The translations under genes were made by a program, and so were the position numbers. DNA of 5,595 nucleotides. It comes from Bacteroidales bacterium (GTDB lineage: Bacteria; Bacteroidota; Bacteroidia; Bacteroidales; UBA7960). Each line of letters begins with the position of its first letter. Within the stretch, counting starts at the first letter, position 1. The stretch covers positions 1 to 5,595 of the forward strand of contig PWNO01000121.1 of NCBI GenBank assembly GCA_003557765.1, given 5' to 3'. The notes beneath the pieces are model-generated. The model worked only from the letters and a program-made list of their open reading frames with translations. It was not told the DNA's origin and searched no databases. Below are positions 1 to 5,529 of this stretch, piece by piece.

Positions 1-177
1 AGGAAAACACCCGCCGCACTAAGCCCTTGCAAGAACGAAAAACACACTGCATCGCACAGCACCTAAAAGAAAATCTCAGGTGTATTACAGTCTCAAAAAC
101 AGGCGCACACATATACATATATAACGGCTGTGCCGATAACAATAATTAATAAAAGACAAAAAATAATATAAAAACGC
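1..177. other. Unassigned left flank, possible end of an upstream gene
   Basis: No gene can be assigned with confidence. Plus frame 3 is open from the window edge to a TAA at 147-149 (48 codons, ending ...NGCADNNN), and frame 1 is open to a TAA at 64-66. Either could be the tail of an upstream gene, but neither resembles a family I know. The first 60 bases are about 55% GC by hand count, like the GC-rich parts of the window, and the sequence becomes strongly AT-rich after about 110. A short alternating purine-pyrimidine run (CACACATATACATATATA) lies at about 105-122. A minus-strand reading of 85-279 is AT-rich noise. Confidence 0.3.
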
Positions 178-206
178 TTTGTAATTAAAAAAACATGATA
201 TATTTG
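178..206 (+). promoter_or_regulatory. Bacteroidota-type promoter for the dockerin gene
   Basis: TATATTTG at 199-206 matches the -7 consensus TAnnTTTG of Bacteroidota primary sigma factors. TTTG at 178-181 lies 17 bases upstream and fits the -33 element. Transcription would start near 211-213, giving a leader of about 35 AT-rich bases before the ATG at 247. There is no Shine-Dalgarno sequence, which is normal in this phylum. Confidence 0.65.
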
Positions 207-246
207 TATGCGACAATTGACATACAAACAAAACATTAACTAAATC

Positions 247-1071
247 ATGCCAAAGATGAAAATAATGAGATGTAAACACAGAAACAGAACTAAAATCAGG
301 CTTTTAATTGCGTTAACATTATTACTTTGTTTTGGTAACAGCTCATTTTTACATGGTTACTTTAAAAAAAGTCCAAAAACAATTCACATTGAACTGTTTT
401 TAGAAGGCTTTTTTGATTATGATTCTTCAGGCATGCGTTCTGCTCATGATTTTGAAGAAGGTGTCCCGAAACCTGTTTACGATGAAGGAATTACAGATGA
501 AATCACAGTTAGTTTACATAAAGTTGTTAATTATGAGACATATAATTGGGGAGAAAAGTTGGTTTTTCAAGAAAAAACCCCTCTCACAAACGATGGAAAC
601 GCATGGGTCATTTTACCAAATAAAATAAACGGAGAACCTATTTTAGGTAATTATTGGCTTTCCATTACACACCGGAATCATCTTGAAACTGTATATCATA
701 ATCCGATTACGATAGATGATAAAGACAGTTATCATTGTTCTTTTATTCACGGCAATGCCCATGAGAATAATGCATTAGGAGACAATCAAGCATACCTTGG
801 AGAAATATTTCGTAACAAAGAAACAATTCACGGTTGGGCAATATATGCAGGTGATATTAATAACGATGGCATCATAAATTTCCTTGATCGCGATATACTC
901 AGGTTATCAATGGGGAATGGCATAAGGGGATATGTAAAAGAGGACCTTAATGGAGACGGAGTGGTTAGCATTAGTGATAGATCAATTTTAAAACGTAATA
1001 TATTGGCTGGGATAAGAGCAGAATTACCTAGTCACCCGAATAAAGGAAAAATACCATTAAGAGGCTTTTGA
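247..1071 (+). CDS. Secreted dockerin type I protein
   Basis: This encodes a 274-residue exported protein. Residues 1-37 form a signal peptide: a basic stretch (KHRNRTKIR), a hydrophobic core (LLIALTLLLCF) and a polar end. Cys28 does not sit in a good lipobox. Residues 45-155 (IHIELFLEGFF ... LSITHRNHLETVYHNPITI) resemble a beta-rich domain common just before dockerins in Bacteroidota surface proteins. Residues 201-255 form a type I dockerin with two complete EF-hand loops: D203, N205, D207, G208, I210, D214, and D233, N235, D237, G238, V240, D244. Dockerins bind calcium and dock into cohesin domains. The protein ends about 20 residues later in LRGF with no T9SS sorting domain, which many relatives carry. 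Methionines at 256 and 265 are alternative starts that leave the signal peptide intact. Codon use is strongly AT-biased. The binding partner is not known; the downstream neighbour is a candidate. Confidence 0.85.
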   Translation: MPKMKIMRCKHRNRTKIRLLIALTLLLCFGNSSFLHGYFKKSPKTIHIELFLEGFFDYDSSGMRSAHDFEEGVPKPVYDEGITDEITVSLHKVVNYETYNWGEKLVFQEKTPLTNDGNAWVILPNKINGEPILGNYWLSITHRNHLETVYHNPITIDDKDSYHCSFIHGNAHENNALGDNQAYLGEIFRNKETIHGWAIYAGDINNDGIINFLDRDILRLSMGNGIRGYVKEDLNGDGVVSISDRSILKRNILAGIRAELPSHPNKGKIPLRGF

Positions 1072-1256
1072 CAATTAATAAGTCATTATTAGAGCCGGAC
1101 AAATTAATGGTTTCTAATGCGCTTGTTCTGCGAGCTTTCGCGAACCCATTTACAAAAAAATAAAATGCATCGCTTTGAATGAATTAGTGCTCCAAACCAT
1201 AATCATTTCTGGTTTTAAAGTGTCTCAGTATCAGCAAAATTAATACTTGAAATATC
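1072..1256. other. Intergenic gap between the two surface-protein genes
   Basis: This gap of 185 bases holds no open frame of note. I found no TAnnTTTG motif, so it is unclear whether the downstream gene has its own promoter or is read through from 199-206. Two weak inverted repeats are present, AATAA/TTATT at about 1077-1090 and GCGA/TCGC at 1130-1141. Neither has the long GC stem and T-run of an intrinsic terminator. Confidence 0.5.
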
Positions 1257-3953
1257 ATGGAAGATTATTGCTATCTAAAGAAAACCAAAAGCTATTTATA
1301 CGCAAAAGGGTCAGTTGTTACAGTAATTATTCTACTATGCCTATTAAAAGCATCAGCAGATGAATCTCATTATTTGTTTCTTGATAATTTAAAACAGAAG
1401 TCAGAAAACGAAATAGAGTTTGATGTTTTCCTTCAAAACATCGGACAAAGTTTTTATTTGAATGATTATCAGGTTGAAATATTGTTTAACGCAAAAATAT
1501 TACCTAAAGATGCTTTCTTTGATGCCCCTTTTCTAAAAGTTATTTCCGAGTCAAGTGATTTATTAACCCCTCCGGCATCTGAGAACTTCACCATTTCAAA
1601 TGACGGTGAAAGATTAATATTAATATCAAACAAGCCAGGCTTTGGCACCGAATTACAAAAAATTGCAACAGATGAGAAAGTAAGACTTGCCAAACTTCGG
1701 GCAATCGTTTTATATGAAAATAAGAGAGGAGCATTTGTTAACAAAAAGCCAATGCTAAACTTGGATCAATATGCCTCCAAGATCCAAAAAGCAAGTGTAA
1801 ATGAAGCAGGCCTAAAAACAAGTTTTGGCGAGATAATGAATAACAAGATTTTGGGCAGTGAAATATGCGATTATCCTTTGAGCAACTTTGTTTTTACAGG
1901 CAATGGTTATTGGCATGCAAGTCAAGGCGATCATTTTGTTCACTGGAATAATCATCCAGACACTCATATACTTTTTGCAAACAAACTGCCTGATATGCAT
2001 GCTGACATTTTAATAAGTGGTCAGGCAATTATTGGCGCGGGCGAAACAGTGTCCATTACTCCCGCTGATAATACAGGCGGATCTTTGACAATTAACATTC
2101 CTGAATCAGGAAAGCATATGCTTATGTTAACCTCAAATTGTCAAAACACCTCATTATTATTATTTGATGAAAACTTTGAAACACTGGAAAACCCAGCGCA
2201 TTTATCATCTGAATCCGTTGTGTTTTTTGGGGCATATAATAGTACATGTGGTGAATTTGTCAGATGGAAAGATCAATATGGGACAATCATAAGTGAATTC
2301 CATGAAGCAGGTCCTTATGTGATGCCTGCTGAAGACATGATAATTACAGCTAAGTGGGAATTTGGGGACTCAAAAAAGAAAGAAGGGCTAAATTGGTTGA
2401 AGCTTTCTCTTAAAGACGTGAATAACCCAGCTCTAATCGTCTCTCCTTATGCGTCATTGACGGTGGATCGGTTGGTTAATGCGCATCCGGCTGGAGATGG
2501 AGCGATCTTGCTGAAAAGTGAATCGCCCCACGACATTCCGGGGTCGTTCATACATGCGGAGGATCAGGTAGCGCTTACCGCTGAACGTTTTATCGGCCGG
2601 CACGAAGGAGGGCATCCGGTAAACCAGTGGCACATGATCGCATCACCTGTCACCGATATGCCCATCCGGCCGGAATTTGTGCCTGAAGGCATCATCCCGC
2701 CATGGGTGGACTTCTATAAATGGGACGAAAGCCATATTGCCTCCTCAAATGGTGAAATGATCACCGGGTGGTGGATCAACAGCAAGCAGGCTGGTGGAAC
2801 CTGGAACGACGCCTTTGAACAAACCTTCCAAAACGGGAAAGGCTACCTGCTGGCCTACGCTCAGCCCGATAAATCGTACGGAGACCGGGCACACCGCTTC
2901 CAGGGAAACACCCAGGCGCAGGATGTTGCCATCAACGGACTTACGCATTCGCCCGAAGGCACATACGCCGGATGGCACCTCCTGGGAAACCCTTTTGCGA
3001 GTGCCCTCGACTGGAGCCTCGGCGACTGGCAAAGGCAACACATCCAGGGCGGCCCCCAGATATGGGACGCCCAATGGTCAAGCTATGCCCCCGTGATCCA
3101 TATCATCCCCGCCATGACAGCCTTCATGGTAAACACCACGGGCAACGGATCGCTGGTGATCCCCGCAGAGGCCAGGGTGCACCAGGCTACCCCCGAAGCC
3201 GGCAGCTCATGGGCCGCATATCCTCACCACGAAAAGACAAGCCTCCCTGAAAGCCTGAACAGCAACACCCCGCCGCACGTCCACCTCCGTGCCCGTGACA
3301 TCCAGGGCCACACGGCACAGGCCAGCATCATCCTCTTCCGCGAAGAGGCCACCGAACACTTTGATCCCAAATACGACACCCCGTTTATCGCCGGACATGC
3401 ACCACAGCTGTGGTCCAAGCCACCGGCACACCACCCAGACAACGACGAGTCGCCCAGGCTGGCCCTCAACAACCTTCCTGAAGCATACCATAACCTCCAG
3501 GTGCCATTCGGGTTCATCAAAAACGAAGGCCAGCAATTTCTGTTCGAACTGCTGCACAACAGCACTCCCCGAACCCTCTTCCTGGAAGACCTCCTGAATA
3601 ACCAGATGCACCCGCTCTGCAACGAAAAACCCTACCTCTTCACCGCAGCCAACCAGGACCCTCCCGATCGCTTCATCCTGCACTTTACCGACGGCACCCC
3701 GCCCGATCCAAGTGCGGAAGAAGACCAGCATCTTCGGCCGCACATACACGCCTCGCGCCACACACTATATGTCCAAACCTATTGCAACACTTGCTCCATC
3801 AGCGTCTTCAACATCCGGGGCATGCGTTTCATCCATAAAGCCCTCCGGAAAGCCGGAACGCACCACATCTCACACCAACTGCCACACGGCATCTATGTCG
3901 CCCGCTTCCACTGCCAGGAAACAAGCGGAGCAGTAAAGGTGCTGGTGCCATAA
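1257..3953 (+). CDS. Large multi-domain surface protein with T9SS sorting domain
   Basis: This 898-residue protein is probably exported by Sec and then anchored or released by the type IX system. Domains in order: signal peptide 1-34, cleaved after ASA; an N-terminal beta-rich domain at about 36-180 (NEIEFDVFLQN...YQVEILFN) that I read as possibly cohesin-like; a segment at about 209-281 with a GNGYW...ADILISG...GSLTI pattern; a divergent InlB-B-type repeat ending at about 368 (FVRWKD...YVMPAEDMIITAKWE); a conserved Bacteroidota surface module at about 391-645 (ASLTV, WHMIASPV, GKGYLLAY, GWHLLGNPF, IIPAM, IPAEARVH); a further conserved region at about 670-812 (LEDLL...PYLFTA...RFILHF); and a type A T9SS sorting domain at about 826-898 (SISVFNIRGM...LPHGIYVARF...KVLVP). 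A tandem stop TAATAA ends the gene. The first 390 codons are AT-rich and the rest GC-rich and His-rich. No catalytic domain was recognised, so adhesion or scaffolding is inferred. The start is the ATG directly before the signal peptide. Confidence 0.85.
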   Translation: MEDYCYLKKTKSYLYAKGSVVTVIILLCLLKASADESHYLFLDNLKQKSENEIEFDVFLQNIGQSFYLNDYQVEILFNAKILPKDAFFDAPFLKVISESSDLLTPPASENFTISNDGERLILISNKPGFGTELQKIATDEKVRLAKLRAIVLYENKRGAFVNKKPMLNLDQYASKIQKASVNEAGLKTSFGEIMNNKILGSEICDYPLSNFVFTGNGYWHASQGDHFVHWNNHPDTHILFANKLPDMHADILISGQAIIGAGETVSITPADNTGGSLTINIPESGKHMLMLTSNCQNTSLLLFDENFETLENPAHLSSESVVFFGAYNSTCGEFVRWKDQYGTIISEFHEAGPYVMPAEDMIITAKWEFGDSKKKEGLNWLKLSLKDVNNPALIVSPYASLTVDRLVNAHPAGDGAILLKSESPHDIPGSFIHAEDQVALTAERFIGRHEGGHPVNQWHMIASPVTDMPIRPEFVPEGIIPPWVDFYKWDESHIASSNGEMITGWWINSKQAGGTWNDAFEQTFQNGKGYLLAYAQPDKSYGDRAHRFQGNTQAQDVAINGLTHSPEGTYAGWHLLGNPFASALDWSLGDWQRQHIQGGPQIWDAQWSSYAPVIHIIPAMTAFMVNTTGNGSLVIPAEARVHQATPEAGSSWAAYPHHEKTSLPESLNSNTPPHVHLRARDIQGHTAQASIILFREEATEHFDPKYDTPFIAGHAPQLWSKPPAHHPDNDESPRLALNNLPEAYHNLQVPFGFIKNEGQQFLFELLHNSTPRTLFLEDLLNNQMHPLCNEKPYLFTAANQDPPDRFILHFTDGTPPDPSAEEDQHLRPHIHASRHTLYVQTYCNTCSISVFNIRGMRFIHKALRKAGTHHISHQLPHGIYVARFHCQETSGAVKVLVP

Positions 3954-4230
3954 TAAGAAATGCTGGTGCCATTTGTAGAAGTTGTGGACACCGTAAGGAA
4001 AAGCTGCCGGCGTGACAAGGAGAAATTGCTGGCGTGGTAAAAAGTTACTGGCGTGTTAACGAAAGCTTGCTGGTGTGGTAAGAAAAAGTTGCTGGCGTGG
4101 CAAAAAGTTACTGGCGTGTTAACGAAAGCTTGTTGGTGTGGTAAGAAAAAATTGCTGGCGTGGCAAAAAGTTACTGACGTGTTAACGAAAACTTGCTGGT
4201 GTGGTATGGAACAGTTCCTGGTGCAGCAAG
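3940..4230. repeat. Minisatellite of 16-22 bp units starting at a stop codon
   Basis: About 14 head-to-tail units with core TTGCTGGCGTGGTAAGAAAA begin at 3940, 3961, 3982, 4004, 4026, 4045, 4067, 4089, 4108, 4130, 4152, 4171, 4193 and 4215. Unit lengths are 21, 21, 22, 22, 19, 22, 22, 19, 22, 22, 19, 22, 22 and 16. The first unit overlaps the last codons and stop of the surface-protein gene. TGCTGGTGCCAT at 3940-3951 is repeated exactly at 3961-3972. Outer units are degenerate and central ones nearly identical, as expected when an array expands from its middle. There is no constant-repeat and unique-spacer pattern, so it is not a CRISPR array. Confidence 0.85.
4044..4214. repeat. 63-bp higher-order tandem repeat
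   Basis: Inside the minisatellite, three successive units (22 + 22 + 19 bases) form a 63-base supra-repeat with copies starting at 4044, 4107 and 4170. Copies one and two differ at only two positions by eye (C/T in GCTTGCTGG versus GCTTGTTGG, and G/A in the A-run). The third copy is partial, about 45 bases, and more diverged. Because 63 is a multiple of three, the array stays open in several frames; one plus frame repeats 21 residues containing CWCGKKKLLAW. Confidence 0.88.
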
Positions 4231-4358
4231 TTTTATGTGCGGGTTTCTTAAGAAAGGACTTATTGGTATCGCAAAGATCATGTGCCGGCATAACCACCAA
4301 AATCTTAAACTCCATCCCAACCTCCACTTCCACCTTGGCCTTCACCTCAGCCTTAATC
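4231..4358. other. Degenerate repeat tail and pyrimidine-rich stretch
   Basis: After the regular array, decayed relatives of the unit may continue to about 4300 (TTATTGGTATCGCAAAG, TGTGCCGGCATAACC). From about 4310 the plus strand becomes a C/T-rich low-complexity run (CTCCATCCCAACCTCCACTT) leading into the hexamers at 4359. I see no gene and no classical terminator hairpin between the two convergent genes. Confidence 0.5.
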
Positions 4359-4376
4359 TCACCCTCACCCTCACCC
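4359..4376 (-). repeat. Three GGGTGA hexamers, first is codon plus stop
   Basis: On the minus strand GGGTGA occurs three times in perfect tandem (4371-4376, 4365-4370, 4359-4364). The first copy is the last glycine codon GGG and the TGA stop of the glycosyltransferase, so in-frame TGA stops follow one another. Less regular G/A-rich variants continue downstream. Confidence 0.85.
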
Positions 4377-5324
4377 TTTAAAAAGTGAATTAAACTCCCG
4401 CTGCAAACAAATTCCGCTATACGTGCTCACCACGTAATCCCTCCCCGCGTGGTTTTCTGTCCAGGCTTCCAGCAGCGATTCCACTGTGGCGGCCAGCTCC
4501 CCGGCGCTGGTGCGATCCGCCTCCACATGTGTGCAGTGCGGGAAGGGCTGCGACCAGATCACATGTGTCCGGGCAAGCAGGGCCTCCAGCACCAACAGGG
4601 CCAGGCCATCGTGTTTTGTGGGGCGCAGCATCAGCCGTGCCGAGGCCAGCTCGCTTTGCATCGCCTCAAAGGAGAGTTCGGCCATCACCTGTACATTTTC
4701 GGGGATGTCTGTCGCCATCCCGTCGGCCATCACCTGGTCTTCGCCTGAGACCACCTTCCTGTCAGGGACCACCATCACGAAGCGCCGGTGCGGAAGCTCC
4801 CGTGCCAGGGCCGTGAAAAGGTGCCCACCGTAAAAGGCAAAACTGTCGAGGGGGATGTAGCCCACCACGTCGTTGGGGCGCTCCGTAGGCGCCAGCGCAT
4901 CGGCCATCGCGATGGTCTCCCGGTGGATGCTGGTGATGGGAAAGACCCTGGCCGGGATGCGGATGTCCTGCAGCTTGTCCTTCAACGCTTTTGTCACTGT
5001 GAGGCTGATCAGCTTGCCGCTTCCGTGCTTGCGGCGGTACAGCCATCTCCAGAAATGGTAATAAAGCCTTTTAAACGGGTTTTTCGAGCGGATGCCTTCC
5101 TGCCAGCGCAGCACATCCGAGCCGATCCAGTGAAACACGATGGTCTGTCTGCCGATCCAGGAGCGGAGGTGTTTCAGCGGACCGTAATGGCCGCCGTAGG
5201 TCACATAGACGATGTCGGCGCGGCGCCTGTCCGCGCACTCCTCCAGCCCGGCTTCCCCGAAGAAAGGGATTACGTGCTGCTTGAAGGTGTCGTTGCCCGC
5301 AAAATATACGCTTCGTTTATTCAT
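4371..5324 (-). CDS. GT-B type (GT4-like) glycosyltransferase
   Basis: This 317-residue protein probably transfers a sugar from an activated donor to a cell-surface glycan; donor and acceptor are unknown. Visible signs: an N-terminal beta-strand start (RSVYFAGNDTF), HWIGSDVLRW at 65-74 in the N-terminal Rossmann half, a second-half strand (RFVMVVPDRK, 181-190), and the C-terminal donor-site region RPTKHDGLALLVLEAL at 234-249. There the E-x7-E motif of GT4-type enzymes appears as D239-x7-E247. It is somewhat short for the family (often about 350-400) and has a basic, aromatic patch at 84-100 (FKRLYYHFWRWLYRRKH) that may touch the membrane. It has no signal peptide, so it should be cytoplasmic. 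I chose the ATG at 5324; an in-frame TTG at 5354 lies inside the -7 box. The gene is GC-rich and convergent with the surface-protein gene. A family more specific than GT-B is not claimed. Confidence 0.8.
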   Translation of the reverse strand: MNKRSVYFAGNDTFKQHVIPFFGEAGLEECADRRRADIVYVTYGGHYGPLKHLRSWIGRQTIVFHWIGSDVLRWQEGIRSKNPFKRLYYHFWRWLYRRKHGSGKLISLTVTKALKDKLQDIRIPARVFPITSIHRETIAMADALAPTERPNDVVGYIPLDSFAFYGGHLFTALARELPHRRFVMVVPDRKVVSGEDQVMADGMATDIPENVQVMAELSFEAMQSELASARLMLRPTKHDGLALLVLEALLARTHVIWSQPFPHCTHVEADRTSAGELAATVESLLEAWTENHAGRDYVVSTYSGICLQREFNSLFKG

Positions 5325-5351
5325 GTATTTACGTTCAAAGGGAAAAAATGA

Positions 5352-5359
5352 CAAACCTA
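5352..5359 (-). promoter_or_regulatory. Putative -7 promoter box of the glycosyltransferase gene
   Basis: On the minus strand TAGGTTTG fits TAnnTTTG and sits 27 bases before the ATG at 5324, giving a leader of roughly 20 bases. I see no TTTG or TTG at the usual -33 distance; that position is occupied by the 86-bp repeat, whose first base coincides with the outer edge of this box. Confidence 0.5.
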
Positions 5360-5405
5360 ATTCTCACGTTTCCACCTCGCACTTACCTTCCCCCCAATTT
5401 CTTCC

Positions 5406-5433
5406 TGCCTACTACCTACTGCCTACTTCCTAC
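5406..5433. repeat. Heptamer repeat, 4 units, in copy one
   Basis: Four adjacent heptamers read TGCCTAC, TACCTAC, TGCCTAC and TTCCTAC (consensus TNCCTAC). They lie at the end of the first 86-bp copy and are followed by a T-run. Confidence 0.85.
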
Positions 5434-5494
5434 TTTTTCTTTCCAATTCTCACGTTTCCACCTCGCACTTACCTTCCCCCCCCCAATTTCTTCC

Positions 5495-5529
5495 TGCCTA
5501 CTACCTACTACCTACTTCTTACTTCTTAC
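5495..5529. repeat. Heptamer repeat, 5 units, in copy two
   Basis: Five adjacent heptamers read TGCCTAC, TACCTAC, TACCTAC, TTCTTAC and TTCTTAC. There is one unit more than in the first copy, consistent with slippage. The last units overlap the possible stop codon at 5519-5521 of the upstream minus-strand gene. Confidence 0.85.

Larger units (their letters stand above)
110..2445. other. AT-rich segment ending inside the surface-protein gene
   Basis: Sample 60-base lines counted by hand give about 27% GC at 361-420 and 1381-1440, 35% at 1621-1680, 37% at 2341-2400 and 40% at 2401-2460. They then give 55% at 2461-2520, 70% at 3001-3060 and 63% at 3301-3360. The left flank (1-60) is about 55%. 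The AT-rich block contains the whole dockerin gene and roughly the first 390 codons of the next gene, with no stop or frameshift at the join. Likely explanations are transfer of the block or modular recombination; the edges are approximate. Confidence 0.7.

Noticed and set aside
85..279. Minus-strand 64-codon frame in the left flank
   Set aside because: AT-rich and Phe/Tyr/Cys-rich, crosses the plus-strand promoter and start codon of the dockerin gene, and shows no family signal.
1130..1141. GCGA/TCGC inverted repeat as a terminator after the dockerin gene
   Set aside because: The stem is only four base pairs and is not followed by a T-run.
3207..3761. Long minus-strand frames opposite the GC-rich half of the surface-protein gene
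   Set aside because: Shadows of a gene rich in C- and G-ending codons. The plus frame carries clear conserved modules.
3940..4230. CRISPR array
   Set aside because: Units are contiguous and related along their whole length, with no constant repeat separated by unique spacers and no cas gene.
3893..4345. 150-codon minus-strand open frame across the minisatellite, with repeated HQQAFVNTPVTF
   Set aside because: It begins with GTG in low-complexity DNA, stays open only because the 63-bp period is a multiple of three, and runs antisense into the sorting-domain codons.
4053..4388. 111-codon plus-strand open frame with 21-residue repeats (CWCGKKKLLAW)
   Set aside because: It is a by-product of the in-frame repeat period. 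It has no promoter box and no domain, and ends inside the convergent glycosyltransferase gene. Translation cannot be fully excluded.
4788..5351. 187-codon plus-strand frame opposite the glycosyltransferase
   Set aside because: High-GC shadow of the minus gene; the product has no recognisable motif while the opposite strand shows HWIGSDV and HDGLALLVLEAL.
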